From NCBI RefSeq assembly GCF_002280785.1, contig NZ_NCEQ01000007.1:248001-312000 (forward strand): a stretch of DNA of 64,000 nt, written 5' to 3'. The notes under the pieces were generated by a model. It worked only from the letters and a program-made list of their open reading frames with translations, made no database searches and had not been told where the DNA came from. Numbering within the stretch: position 1 is the first letter of the stretch; each line of letters opens with the position of its first letter. Shown here piece after piece: positions 36,215-44,639 of the stretch. The position numbers were made by a program, and so were the translations under genes. This DNA is from Brevundimonas subvibrioides (GTDB lineage Bacteria; Pseudomonadota; Alphaproteobacteria; Caulobacterales; Caulobacteraceae).

Positions 36215-36985
36215 ATGTTTTCGATGACGATGGACGCCGCCGTCTACCCCGATGAATTCGAGGTGCTGAAGCCGCAACGGATTCGGCCGGTCACCGCGTT
36301 TCGCGCCTTCCGCAAGCTGATCCGCGACAAGGAGGACACCGCCCAGGTGTTCGAGATCATGCGGGCCCTGGCCGGCCGGTCGGGCGCCAGGGGCTACGGC
36401 CGGCTGCTGAAGACGGTCGAGGGCGGTCGTCAGGCCTTCCTGCGCGACGAACTGGCGTTGAAGCTCGACGATCCGGTCTGGCTGTCGCGGTTCGCGCCGG
36501 GCACGGTCGGGGCGGAATACAAGGCGTTCCGTGAAGCGCGAGGCTTCACCGCAGACGGCCTGGCCGAGACCGCGCGCGAAGTGGCGCCCGAGATCGATGC
36601 CCCGCATCCGGTCGTCTGGTTCTCGCGCCGGCTCCGGGACGTGCACGATATCTGGCATGTGCTGACCGGCTACGGCACCGACGCTCTGGGCGAAGCCTGC
36701 GTGGTCAGCTTCTCCTATGCCCAGACGCACAATCTCGGCTTCGGTTTCATCGGCTATGGCGCGGCGCGGGAAATCCAGCGCGAGAGGCGGTCCATCCCGG
36801 CGCGGCGGGCCGTCTTGCAGGCCTGGTCGAACGGGCGCCGGGCGCAGTGGCTGCCGGGGCTGGATTACGAGGCCCTGTTCGCCGAGCCTCTGGCGACCGC
36901 GCGGGCGCGGCTGGGCATTCGACCGGCGACCGTTTACGCCGCCGTCCCCGAGGCGAATCGGGCGGCGCTGAAGCTTCGCGGCTGA
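36215..36985 (+). CDS. Coq4-family ubiquinone biosynthesis protein
   Basis: About 256 residues. The diagnostic zinc-site motif is HDIWHVLTGYGTDALGE (HDxxH followed by E about eleven residues on). In eukaryotes Coq4 acts in C1 decarboxylation/hydroxylation of the coenzyme Q head group and organises the biosynthetic complex; alphaproteobacterial homologues are believed equivalent. Start choice among ATG 36215, 36224 and 36230 is uncertain; AGGA precedes 36224. Residues from KPQRIRPVTAFRAFRKLI onward belong to the fold. Confidence 0.82.
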   Translation: MFSMTMDAAVYPDEFEVLKPQRIRPVTAFRAFRKLIRDKEDTAQVFEIMRALAGRSGARGYGRLLKTVEGGRQAFLRDELALKLDDPVWLSRFAPGTVGAEYKAFREARGFTADGLAETAREVAPEIDAPHPVVWFSRRLRDVHDIWHVLTGYGTDALGEACVVSFSYAQTHNLGFGFIGYGAAREIQRERRSIPARRAVLQAWSNGRRAQWLPGLDYEALFAEPLATARARLGIRPATVYAAVPEANRAALKLRG

Positions 36986-37087
36986 CATAAGCGGCGCTTG
37001 TCAGCTGTCTTCGGGATCGGTGTTGCACCGGTCTCGCCGGGAGCGCATCCAGCGCAATCCCGTCTCCCCGCCTTCCGTGAGTCTGCC

Positions 37088-38002
37088 TTGACCCTTTCCG
37101 AGCTGCGCCGGCCGTCCGCCGGCGTCCTGGCCATCGCCGGCGTCGCGCTGTGCGCCATCATCTGGGGCACGACCTGGTATGCCATCACCTGGCAACTGGG
37201 AACGGTCGATCCGGTGGCGTCCCTGACCTGGCGGTTCGGGCTGGCGGCCCTTGTCCTGTTCGTCGGCTGTGCGGCGACCCGGCGGTCGCTGGCCTTGAAC
37301 CGGGGTCAGCATCTGGCGGCGCTGGGGCAGGGGGTCTTCGTCTTCGCCGTCAGCTACACCTTCACCTATGCCGCCGAAGGCCATGTGACCTCGGCCATCG
37401 TCGCCGTGGTGTTCGCGGCCCTGGCCTTCCTCAATCTGGTGATGTTCCGTGTCTTCGTGGGCCAGAAGGCGTCGCGCAATGCGTGGATCGGGGCGATCCT
37501 GGGCGTCGTCGGGGTCGCCGTCCTGTCCGGCGGCGAAGCCCTGGGGGCCGGGTTCGACGCCCGCGCCCTGACCGGCATCGGCCTGGCCGTGCTGGCTGTG
37601 AGCAGTTCGGCCGTCGGCAACTATTTCTCCTGGAAGGGGCAGGAGCTCGGGTCCGCGATTCTGCCGCAGACGGCCTGGGCCATGGGCTATGGCACGGCCA
37701 TGCTGGCGCTGCACGGCCTGGTCACCGGCGCAGAGTTCACCATTGATCCGTCGCCCGGGTACCTGATCTCGCTGGTCTATCTGGCGGTGCTGGGATCGGT
37801 GGTCGCCTTCGTCGTCTATTTCGCCGTCGCCCGGGCGCGCGGCTATGCCCTGGCCAGCTATATCTCGGCCCTGACCCCCCCGATCGCCATGCTGGTGTCA
37901 GTCCTGTTCGAGGGCGCCCGGTTCGGCTGGACGGCGCTGGTTGGCCTGTTGCTGGTCCTGGCCGGGCAGGCGCTGCTGATCCGGGCGCCCAAAGTCCCCT
38001 AG
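37088..38002 (+). CDS. EamA/DMT-family transporter
   Basis: A polytopic membrane protein of about 304 residues with ten helices in two EamA repeats (WGTTWYAITWQLGTVDPV; NYFSWKGQELGSAILP). The family exports metabolites or amino acids; the substrate is unknown. TTG 37088 is used as the start because it leads straight into TLSELRRPS and helix 1; TTG 36998 is possible. The TAG stop lies in the first bases of a dyad element. Confidence 0.82.
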   Translation: MTLSELRRPSAGVLAIAGVALCAIIWGTTWYAITWQLGTVDPVASLTWRFGLAALVLFVGCAATRRSLALNRGQHLAALGQGVFVFAVSYTFTYAAEGHVTSAIVAVVFAALAFLNLVMFRVFVGQKASRNAWIGAILGVVGVAVLSGGEALGAGFDARALTGIGLAVLAVSSSAVGNYFSWKGQELGSAILPQTAWAMGYGTAMLALHGLVTGAEFTIDPSPGYLISLVYLAVLGSVVAFVVYFAVARARGYALASYISALTPPIAMLVSVLFEGARFGWTALVGLLLVLAGQALLIRAPKVP

Positions 38003-38135
38003 AGCAGGATCGGCTGAGGAGGAATCGCTTCGCGATTCCGCTGATGCCGTGAATCCTGCTCCAGATATGAGCGAGAGCCTGATTCACGCTTTCGACAGAA
38101 GCGCGAAGCGCTTCCTTCTCAAACGATCAGGCTCT
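38001..38135. repeat. Two tandem dyad elements between convergent genes
   Basis: Element 1 (38001-38062) has arms GAGCAGGAT/ATCCTGCTC and an inner GGAATCG-CTTCG-CGATTCC hairpin. Element 2 (38074-38135) has perfect arms AGAGCCTGAT/ATCAGGCTCT. Each outer end supplies a TAG: 38000-38002 stops the EamA gene and 38136-38134 (minus) stops the next gene. They resemble dispersed Caulobacterales intergenic dyads and may terminate both transcripts. Confidence 0.75.
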
Positions 38136-38313
38136 AGCGGAACCAGCCGCGCGTCTTGGGCCGCTTCCCGGCAGTCGCGTCCTTGTTCGCCTCGCGCTCA
38201 GCGTCTTCCTTCGCGCGCCGTTCGCGCATGGCCCTGGCCTGACGGATGGCGACCAGGGCGATGAGGCCGTAACGGGTCCGGGACGATGTCGTCGGAGTGT
38301 CGGTCTCGCCCAT
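38134..38313 (-). CDS. Hypothetical small basic protein
   Basis: A 59-residue protein starting at 38313 (M-G-E-T-D). It has a short hydrophobic patch (RYGLIALVAIRQARAM) and a highly charged Arg/Lys/Glu helix, ending RGWFR. It follows the DUF4169 gene by 4 bp on the same strand and is probably cotranscribed. Its role is unknown. Confidence 0.55.
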   Translation of the reverse strand: MGETDTPTTSSRTRYGLIALVAIRQARAMRERRAKEDAEREANKDATAGKRPKTRGWFR

Positions 38314-38317
38314 GGGG

Positions 38318-38494
38318 TCAGTCCTCGCGCCTGCTCTGATCCAGAAGCCGCGCCGCCCGCTCGCGTTCCGCCTTTGCCCTTTGGCGCTCGGCCTTCGGCA
38401 GGCCGTGCAGCACACGATTGGCTTCGGCCTGCGACTTGTCCGCGGCCTTGGCCCGGGCCTTCCGGAAGGTGTTCAGATTGACGGTATCGGCCAT
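38318..38494 (-). CDS. DUF4169 family protein
   Basis: A 58-residue charged protein. NLNTFRKARAKAADKSQAEANR fits the DUF4169 pattern (quoted in part: NLNTFRKARAKAA). Members are short, helical, mostly alphaproteobacterial and without known function. The start is ATG 38494. Confidence 0.75.
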   Translation of the reverse strand: MADTVNLNTFRKARAKAADKSQAEANRVLHGLPKAERQRAKAERERAARLLDQSRRED

Positions 38495-38627
38495 GTTCGC
38501 GGTCCGGTTTGGCGGCATTGGCGGTTTTATCGGGCCGGAAATTGCAGTTTGCAAATGCCGCAATCACCGTCGCAACCGGCCGAAGCAAGCGGCGTTTCCC
38601 GGTCTCTCCCTTCGACAGGAGACGCCC

Positions 38628-38870
38628 ATGGTAAACCTCACCCTGATCGAGGAACACCTCGAAGTCGTCGGCTCCGACGGCGGCCATGTCGGCCGTGTCG
38701 ATCATGTCCTCGGCGATCAGATCGCGCTGGCCAGGCTCGGCCTCGGCGGCGGCTTCGAACATCACCTGATCCCGGTCAGCCGGGTCGACGACGTCGGTGA
38801 CGAGACCGTGCGGCTGTCGCTGACCAGGGATCAGGCCAAGGCGCAGTGGACCGAAAAGCAATCCCACTAG
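38628..38870 (+). CDS. DUF2171/PRC-like small protein
   Basis: An 80-residue protein. The start at 38628 has ACAGGAGACGCCC before it. IEEHLEVVGSDGGHVGRVDHV and HLIPVSRVDDVGDETVRLS match DUF2171, a PRC-barrel-like beta fold seen in stress-linked proteins. The region between the divergent DUF4169 start (38494) and this start holds their promoters. Confidence 0.78.
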   Translation: MVNLTLIEEHLEVVGSDGGHVGRVDHVLGDQIALARLGLGGGFEHHLIPVSRVDDVGDETVRLSLTRDQAKAQWTEKQSH

Positions 38871-38903
38871 ATCTCGCCACACGACTAACCGCGAATTCAC
38901 GAG

Positions 38904-38927
38904 GGCCCGGCTGATATTGGCGGGGCC
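38904..38927 (+). terminator. Possible terminator after DUF2171 gene
   Basis: A short GGCCC/GGGCC stem with a 14-base loop followed by TTTC, 34 bp after the stop. It is a weak match. Confidence 0.35.
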
Positions 38928-38978
38928 TTTCGCCTATCTAGGGTCCGTCGGCGCTACCGCCGGCGGGAGAGAGACGCC

Positions 38979-39371
38979 GTGATCCGACTGATCCTGAATA
39001 TCCTGTGGTTCATCCTCGGCGGCTGGATCTCCGGCCTGCTGTGGCTGATCGGGGGCGCGGTGCTGGCCCTGACCGTCGTCGGCCTGCCGTGGAGCTTTGC
39101 GGCCTGGCGGATCGCCAGCTATTCCTTCTGGCCGTTCGGACGCGAAGTCGTCTGGGGCGGCGAAGCGGACGGCAAGGACATCGGCTGTTTCGGCGTCGGC
39201 CTGAACATCATCTGGTTCCTCTTCGCCGGCTGGTACATCGCCCTGTCGCACCTGCTGATCGCCTTCGCCGAGGCCATCACCCTCATCGGCATCCCCTTCG
39301 CCCTGAAGGACCTCGAACTGGCCAAGCTGGCCCTGGCCCCGGTCGGCGCGACGATCCGGGACAAGCCCTGA
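38979..39371 (+). CDS. yccF: YccF domain inner-membrane protein
   Basis: A 130-residue protein made of two YccF repeats (about 1-60 and 70-125). Each has a hydrophobic hairpin and the pattern GLPWSFAAWRIASYSFWPFGR or GIPFALKDLELAKLALAP-like (GIPFALKDLELAKLAL). The start is GTG 38979. Its function is unknown. Its stop abuts the convergent ccdB relic. Confidence 0.88.
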   Translation: MIRLILNILWFILGGWISGLLWLIGGAVLALTVVGLPWSFAAWRIASYSFWPFGREVVWGGEADGKDIGCFGVGLNIIWFLFAGWYIALSHLLIAFAEAITLIGIPFALKDLELAKLALAPVGATIRDKP

Positions 39372-39680
39372 TCAGAAGCCGGTGAACAGCCGGTCCAGCG
39401 CGCGGCGGATATCGTCCTCGTGGGCGAGGAGGGAGCCGACGCGGCGTTTGAGATGTTCACCCCGCCTGCTGGCCAGTTCGGTTACAACGAGCACCAGGCG
39501 CTCGCCGTTGAAATCGACCTACACCTCCAGCGTCCCCACGGTCGCCTGACTGTCGTTCACCATCGGCGCGATCACGGCATCATCGAAATCCAGGATCAGG
39601 TGGGAGGACAAAACCACGAGATACGGCGCGTATCGCCATGCCGCCGCCGATGGATTCTCGAAAACATCGAACTGCTTCAC
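39372..39680 (-). pseudogene. ccdB: CcdB-family toxin with an in-frame amber codon
   Basis: Translated on the minus strand from GTG 39680 the frame reads MKQFDVFENPSAAAWRYAPY and continues to a TAG at 39521-39519 (codon 54). After it, the same frame resumes VDFNGERLVLVVTELASRR and ends DRLFTGF at 39372. The pieces together give a normal CcdB of about 102 residues, a gyrase poison. One C-to-T change (CAG to TAG) would explain the stop. The toxin is therefore probably dead. The GTG overlaps the ccdA TGA as in an intact module. Confidence 0.8.
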
Positions 39681-39925
39681 AGCCACCAGGGCCGAATGTG
39701 ATCCGATAGAAGACCCCTGCGGGCAATGCGGGCGTTGTGATCATTGATCGCCTCGGCGTTCTCCTCGGCCCAGCGCTTCGCACGCGCCTCGGCGCCGGCC
39801 GGATCGACCTTCTGGAGATGCAGGCGCAGGGCGCGTTCGTCCATGCCGGCGATCGAAATGCCGAGACGCCCAGCCTGTTCGATCAGCTCAGGATCGATGC
39901 CGATGTTCAGTTCGACCTTCCCCAT
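39677..39925 (-). CDS. ccdA: CcdA-family antitoxin
   Basis: An 82-residue antitoxin. The N-terminal RHH DNA-binding part is MGKVELNIGIDPELIEQAG and the C-terminal toxin-wrapping segment is RWAEENAEAINDHNARIARRGLLSD (quoted in two parts: RWAEENAEAINDHN, ARIARRGLLSD). The frame is intact. It normally represses its own operon and neutralises CcdB. Here the partner has a nonsense codon, so selection on it may be as an anti-addiction relic or not at all. Confidence 0.85.
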   Translation of the reverse strand: MGKVELNIGIDPELIEQAGRLGISIAGMDERALRLHLQKVDPAGAEARAKRWAEENAEAINDHNARIARRGLLSDHIRPWWL

Positions 39926-39967
39926 CTGCGGAAGGTAACCCGAAAGGCGCCAGAGCCCAAACCCGGC

Positions 39968-40562
39968 TCACTCCGGTTTCAGCAGCACGTCCAGCATCCT
40001 CTCGCGCCGCGTCAGGAAGTTCTTCGTGACCTTATAGTGTTCGGTGTCTTCGTACTCGATCCGGCCGAGCCCATGCTCCGAGGCCTGGTAGATCCAGGCG
40101 TGCGGATAGCCGAGCAGGATCGGCGAATAACAGGGCGAAGAAGCTCTCGCCATGGGACTGTTCGTGCAGGGATGTCTGCCCGTAGCGATTGGCGCCGGCG
40201 GCCTCGAGATAGCTGGCGACCGTGAAGAAGCTCTCGGCGCGAAGGAAGAAGCCGTCCTGAAGCCGCAGCGGTGATTTGATCGGCCGCACGAACCTGTGCA
40301 GGGGCGAGTGCGATTGCCGAGTCCCGAACCGGTGCTCACGCCCGCCGCCCTCGGCATTGAAACCCCAGGCCACGGCCAGGGCCTCGATCAGGGTCGACTT
40401 GCCGGAACCGTTCTCACCCACAAGGAAGGTGACGTTCGGATGAAATTCCAGCGTGTGCAGGGACCGCACGGCCGGCAGGTTGAACGGATAGACGCCCTCG
40501 TCCCACCCCTCGCGCCGCTCGAAGCGCGCCTCGATCCAGTAGGGGCGGGTGAGGGCGGTCAT
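39968..40562 (-). pseudogene. AAA/ABC-type ATPase with a core deletion and frame change
   Basis: The N-terminal half (from ATG 40562) has FHPNVTFLVGENGSGKSTLIEALA with Walker A intact. It runs through EQSHGESFFAL at about 40131. The next bases switch to another frame that reads SPILLGYPHAWIYQ and continues EYEDTEHYKVTKNFL to 39968. In intact relatives of about 240 residues the two parts are joined by a stretch with Walker B (LLDEPE) and the signature region. That stretch is missing here, and the join is out of frame. The gene cannot make an active ATPase. Confidence 0.8.
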
Positions 40563-40569
40563 GCCATCC

Positions 40570-41961
40570 TCAGCCCGGCGAGATCATCTTCTCGGGGCGC
40601 ACGGCCTCGTCGAACTCGGCATCGGTCAGATAGCCGCCGCCGACGGTTTCCTGACGCAGGGTGGTCCCGTTCTTGTGGGCCGTCTTGGCGATCCTGGCGC
40701 AGGTGTCGTAGCCGAGCCTGCCGTTCAGGGCCGTGACCAGCATCAGCGAATTGTTCAGGCCGCGCGCGATGTTGTCTTCGCGCGCCTCGATGCCGACGAC
40801 GCAGTTGTCGGTGAAGCTGATGGCCGCGTCGGCGACCAGGCGGACCGACTGCAGGAAGTTGTAGGCCATCACCGGGTTGTAGACGTTCAGCTCGAAATGC
40901 CCCTGCGAGCCGGCGAAGGTGATGGCGGCGTTGTTGCCGAACACCTGGACGCAGACCTGGGTCAGGGCCTCGCACTGGGTCGGATTGACCTTGCCCGGCA
41001 TGATCGAGGAGCCCGGCTCGTTCTCCGGCAGGGCCAGTTCGCCCAGGCCCGAACGCGGGCCGGAACCCAGGAAGCGGATGTCGTTGGCGATCTTGAACAG
41101 CGACGCGGCGACCGTGTTGATGGCGCCGTGCGAGAAGACCATGGCGTCATGGGCGGCCAGGGCCTCGAACTTGTTCGGCGCCGTGGTGAAGGGCAGGCCG
41201 GTGATGCCGGCGATCTGTTCGGCCACGGTCTCGGCGAAACCGATGGGGGCGTTCAGGCCGGTGCCGACGGCGGTGCCGCCCTGGGCCAGTTCCATCAGTT
41301 TCGGCAGGGTCAGTTCGATCCGCTCGATGCCGTTGGCGACCTGCTGCGCATAGCCGCCGAATTCCTGACCCAGCGTCAGGGGTGTGGCGTCCTGGGTGTG
41401 GGTCCGGCCGATCTTGATTATGTGCGCCCAGGCGTCCGACTTCGCCTTCAGCGCCGCGTGCAGCTGTTTCAGCGCGGGCAGCAGGTCGTTGACCACCTGT
41501 TCGGCGCAGGCGACGTGCATGGCCGTCGGATAGGTGTCGTTGGACGACTGGCTCATGTTGACGTGGTCGTTGGGGTGGACCGGCTTTTTCGACCCCATCT
41601 CGCCGCCCAGCATCTCGATGGCGCGGTTCGAGATCACCTCGTTGGCGTTCATGTTCGACTGGGTGCCCGATCCCGTCTGCCAGACGACCAGGGGGAAGTG
41701 GTCGTTGAGCTTACCCTCGATCACTTCGTTGGCGGCGGAGATGATGGCGCTGGCGATGGCCGGGTCCAGCTTGCCCAGGGCCATATTGGTCTCGGCGGCG
41801 GCGCGTTTGACGATGCCCAGGGCGCGCACGATCGGCAGGGGCATTTTTTCCCAGCCGATCTTGAAGTTGCCGAGGCTGCGTTGGGCCTGGGCGCCCCAGT
41901 ATTTCGAGTTATCGACCTCGATGGGGCCGAAGGTGTCGGTCTCGGTGCGGTAGGCGGTCAT
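40570..41961 (-). CDS. fumC: Class II fumarate hydratase
   Basis: Iron-independent fumarase of the TCA cycle, 463 residues. The family signature [15 protein letters not shown] is present, with [25 protein letters not shown] and [18 protein letters not shown]. The start at 41961 (M-T-A-Y) fits the family; a longer frame upstream crosses into the divergent cyclophilin promoter. Its 3' end is 7 bp from the AAA pseudogene start. Confidence 0.96.
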   Translation of the reverse strand: MTAYRTETDTFGPIEVDNSKYWGAQAQRSLGNFKIGWEKMPLPIVRALGIVKRAAAETNMALGKLDPAIASAIISAANEVIEGKLNDHFPLVVWQTGSGTQSNMNANEVISNRAIEMLGGEMGSKKPVHPNDHVNMSQSSNDTYPTAMHVACAEQVVNDLLPALKQLHAALKAKSDAWAHIIKIGRTHTQDATPLTLGQEFGGYAQQVANGIERIELTLPKLMELAQGGTAVGTGLNAPIGFAETVAEQIAGITGLPFTTAPNKFEALAAHDAMVFSHGAINTVAASLFKIANDIRFLGSGPRSGLGELALPENEPGSSIMPGKVNPTQCEALTQVCVQVFGNNAAITFAGSQGHFELNVYNPVMAYNFLQSVRLVADAAISFTDNCVVGIEAREDNIARGLNNSLMLVTALNGRLGYDTCARIAKTAHKNGTTLRQETVGGGYLTDAEFDEAVRPEKMISPG

Positions 41962-42058
41962 CGGCTTCGGCTCTTCAGGGCGTGGCGGGAGGATGCGCGG
42001 CGGTGTAGCACGGAGGAATGACCGGGCAAGCGCACGGGCGTCGGAGACTGGGATACGC

Positions 42059-42673
42059 GTGATCAGAAGAACCCTGACGATACTGGCGACGACGATTCTG
42101 GCCATGACCAGCGGCCCCGCTCTCGCGCAGGACAATCAGCCGCTCGTCACACTGCATACGACGCAGGGCGACGTCATCGTTCGTCTCGACGCCGGGCAGG
42201 CGCCGATCACCACCTGCAACTTCCTGCGCTACGTCCAGGCCGGCCGCTATGCTGGGGGAACATTCTTCCGCACCGTCGTGGCGGAGACCAACGACAGTCC
42301 TGCCCCCATCGATGTGATCCAGGCCGCGACCACGGCCGGAAGCGACGATCCCGGACTGGGTCCCATCACGCTGGAGCGGACTCGCGACACGGGCCTGAGG
42401 CATTCCGCCGGCGCCATCTCGATGGCGCGGGACGGCCCGGACACGGCGACCTCCAGCTTCTTCATCGTGACCCGCGACACGCCCGCGCTCGATTTCGGCG
42501 GCGGGCGCAATCCGGATGGCCAGGGGTTCGCGGCGTTCGGCCTGGTCATCTCCGGCATGGAGATCATCCAGGCGATTCATTCGGCGCCGGCCGAGGACGA
42601 GCAACTCGTCAGCCCGGTAGTCATCGGGGCGGCCACCCTGTCGACCGGGCTGCCGGCCGTCTGCCGCGCGTGA
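42059..42673 (+). CDS. Periplasmic cyclophilin-type peptidyl-prolyl isomerase
   Basis: About 204 residues from GTG 42059 with a signal peptide ending in GPALAQ. Cyclophilin blocks [28 protein letters not shown] and [16 protein letters not shown] (quoted separately) are clear. It speeds proline isomerisation in exported proteins. Its stop overlaps the GTG of the RusA-like gene (GTGA), so they are coupled, with no evident functional link. Confidence 0.88.
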   Translation: MIRRTLTILATTILAMTSGPALAQDNQPLVTLHTTQGDVIVRLDAGQAPITTCNFLRYVQAGRYAGGTFFRTVVAETNDSPAPIDVIQAATTAGSDDPGLGPITLERTRDTGLRHSAGAISMARDGPDTATSSFFIVTRDTPALDFGGGRNPDGQGFAAFGLVISGMEIIQAIHSAPAEDEQLVSPVVIGAATLSTGLPAVCRA

Positions 42674-43029
42674 ACGACGACTGGATCATCTCCGGCAAGG
42701 TCCGCGCGCGCGAGGAGGGGGACGCCGTCGTCATCATGATCGACGGCCTGACCACCCAGGCCAAATACTACAAGCCGCTGGTCTACGAGTTCTTCCGCAA
42801 GGAATGGCGCGGATCACGGCCGGCCTACGGTGATTTCGTCGTCGAGATCGTGATGGAGCATGTCGGCGATCCGCCATGGATGGACCTGGACAACCTGGCC
42901 AAGGCGCTGCTGGACGCGATCAAGGGCTATCTGTTCCACGATGACGCCCAGGTGGCGCGGCTGCTGGTCGAGCGGCGCGAGGGCGAACGCGAGCGGATCA
43001 CGATCCGGGCGTTTCCGCGCAAGGCCTAG
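42670..43029 (+). CDS. RusA-family Holliday junction nuclease-like protein
   Basis: A 119-residue protein with the RusA pattern: WMDLDNLAKALLDAIKG followed by FHDDAQVARLLVER. The metal-binding Asp residues (DLDN, HDD) are conserved. RusA resolves Holliday junctions and is usually phage-borne; here no phage genes are near. The start is GTG 42670. It converges with the C13 peptidase gene, overlapping by 4 bp. Confidence 0.8.
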   Translation: MNDDWIISGKVRAREEGDAVVIMIDGLTTQAKYYKPLVYEFFRKEWRGSRPAYGDFVVEIVMEHVGDPPWMDLDNLAKALLDAIKGYLFHDDAQVARLLVERREGERERITIRAFPRKA

Positions 43030-43781
43030 CCCGGCGGTCGGGTGAAGCGCAGCGTCGGCAGAAGCAGTTGCAGGTCGGCCCCGATCGAGACCTGTGGCTC
43101 CGAGGCGGGTGAGAGGCCCTCGGCCTCCTCGCGGGCCTTCACGCAGGCCCGCGTCGCGTTGGCCAGGGCGATGAAGTCCGATGCCGTCGGCAGGGTCGAG
43201 ATCACGCAGGCGTCGAAATACGGGTAGGTCGCGTCCTCCGAGCAGCCGAAGGACGACCGGTCGCGCCGGGCGGCGGTCATGATCATCCGGTTGGGCGCGG
43301 CGAGGGAGTCCACGAAGATGCCGGAATAGCAGGCGGAGAGGACCACCACTGTCGGCCGGTCCTGGCACCAGCCGCGCACGAGCGTCACCATGCTGGTCGG
43401 GCTCAGGATCCGGTTCGGGCCGAACACAATGCCCTGGGGACCGCCGTGCGAGGTGACGTAGAGCAGACAGCCGCGCGTGGCCCGCGCCGTCGCCTCGGCG
43501 ATGCCCCGGGCGGCCGCCACGTCGGTGGTCACGAGCGTCACGTCGGGACGCAGGCTGTAGTCGACCATGTCGGCGCGCGAGAAGCCTGCGGCCAGGAAGC
43601 CCGAGGTCAGGTCGCGGCGGGCGTTGTCGAAGGCCTGGATCGGCTCACCCTGGCTGGTGCGCCAGTCGGCGGCGACGACGGCGGAGGCCCAGCCGTCGAA
43701 ACGGCTGGCGGGCGCGGTCTGGGCGGCCGTCGTCGCCCCGCAGGCCAGGCTGAGCAGCACCGATAAAACCAGTCTGAACAT
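43026..43781 (-). CDS. C13 (legumain-like) cysteine peptidase, exported
   Basis: About 251 residues with a signal peptide (MFRLVLSVLLSLACGATTAA, cleavage about residue 21). Clan CD catalytic residues are visible: His in YVTSHGGPQG and Cys in VVLSACYSGIF. The GFSRADMVDYSLRPD and NRMIMTAARRDRSSFGCSED blocks match bacterial peptidase C13. Periplasmic processing is inferred. The in-frame ATG 36 bases upstream of 43781 would spoil the signal peptide. Confidence 0.85.
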   Translation of the reverse strand: MFRLVLSVLLSLACGATTAAQTAPASRFDGWASAVVAADWRTSQGEPIQAFDNARRDLTSGFLAAGFSRADMVDYSLRPDVTLVTTDVAAARGIAEATARATRGCLLYVTSHGGPQGIVFGPNRILSPTSMVTLVRGWCQDRPTVVVLSACYSGIFVDSLAAPNRMIMTAARRDRSSFGCSEDATYPYFDACVISTLPTASDFIALANATRACVKAREEAEGLSPASEPQVSIGADLQLLLPTLRFTRPPG

Positions 43782-43800
43782 GCGACCCCCGACGCCAATC

Positions 43801-43960
43801 CCCCTCACACCGTGCACCCCGGCGAAGGCCGGGGTCCAGATGGAAAATCTGGCAGTCGCAGTCCGGGTCGAGCTTCAGATCCCGGCGATCGAGTGCGCGA
43901 TCCGGCCCCCGGCCCCTGGTTCATCCTCGGGCCGGCGAAGCCGGCCCCGGGGGGCCGGGC
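43801..43960. repeat. Intergenic GC-rich dyads of the GGCGAAGGCC type
   Basis: CACCCCGGCGAAGGCCGGGG near 43815 is followed by GTCCAGATGG; a second dyad GGCCGGCGAAGCCGGCC lies near 43933-43949. They lie between two minus-strand genes and resemble dispersed Caulobacterales repeats, possibly ending the sspB transcript. Confidence 0.55.
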
Positions 43961-43965
43961 TTTAC

Positions 43966-44451
43966 CTATTTCTTCCGGAACTGGTCCAGGGAGACGACCT
44001 TGGGACCGTCGTCGCCGGATGGCGACGTGTCGGTGCGGGTCGGGGCCGGCAGTTCGGCGACGGGTTCGGGCACAGGCTCGGGCGCCTCGAACTGCAGCAG
44101 GAACTGGACGCTGGGGTCGTAGAAGCGGGTCACGGCCGTATAGGGCACGGTCAGCACCTTGGGCATGCCGCCAAACTTCAGCATGACCGAAAACAGGTCG
44201 TACTCGACGGCGAGGTCCCAGTACTGGTGCTGGAGGACGACCGTCATCTCGTCGGGATATTTGGCGATGACGTCCGGCGGGACGGAGACCCCGGGGCCGC
44301 GCGTCTTGAAGGTGATGTAGAAATGGTGGCCGCCGGGGATGCCCGAGGGGCTGGCCGCGCGTTCGAGGGCGGAACGGATCACCCCGCGCAGAGCGTCCTG
44401 CGCCAGCTTCTCGTACTGCATCTCGTCGACGGGCGGGGTCTCTTCGGCCAT
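43966..44451 (-). CDS. sspB: ClpXP adaptor SspB (alpha type)
   Basis: SspB-alpha tethers ssrA-tagged proteins to ClpX. The 161-residue protein from ATG 44451 has the substrate-binding fold (HHFYITFKTRGPGVSVPPDV, YWDLAVEYDLFSVMLKFGG, VPYTAVTRFYDPSV; each listed separately). A flexible Pro/Glu-rich linker follows, then the C-terminal ClpX-docking tail PKVVSLDQFRKK. It lies about 0.2 kb from the ssrA gene that makes the tag it recognises. Confidence 0.93.
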   Translation of the reverse strand: MAEETPPVDEMQYEKLAQDALRGVIRSALERAASPSGIPGGHHFYITFKTRGPGVSVPPDVIAKYPDEMTVVLQHQYWDLAVEYDLFSVMLKFGGMPKVLTVPYTAVTRFYDPSVQFLLQFEAPEPVPEPVAELPAPTRTDTSPSGDDGPKVVSLDQFRKK

Positions 44452-44505
44452 GGGTATCCTCGCTGCGGGGCGACAGATAGCGGCACGGTGCGGCCGGCGA
44501 AAGAA

Positions 44506-44608
44506 GGAAAGTGCCGGAGGTTCTGTTGGCAGGCCCCCATCCATCAAGAATCAGAAGGAGGGCCTCTTCAAACAGGGAAAGTGCCGGAGGTTCTGTTGGC
44601 AGGCCCCC
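44506..44608. repeat. Two 33-bp direct repeats near ssrA
   Basis: A 33-bp sequence beginning GGAAAGTGCCGGAGGTTCTG and ending GGCAGGCCCCC occurs at 44506-44538 and again at 44576-44608, separated by 37 bp. The copies are identical. They lie between sspB and ssrA and encode nothing evident. Confidence 0.75.
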
Positions 44609-44639
44609 CGGCGGCCCCGCCTAAGGATCTGAACCCCTA

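Noticed and set aside
35924..36988. A long minus-strand gene covering coq4
   Set aside because: Only the last 74 codons match a family (RHH). The rest is antisense to the Coq4-like gene.
42670..43029. A prophage remnant marked by the RusA-like gene
   Set aside because: Neighbours are cyclophilin and C13 peptidase; no integrase, capsid or lysis genes are present.
44506..44608. A CRISPR array at the 33-bp repeats
   Set aside because: Only two copies, no cas genes, and one 37-bp gap with no further units.
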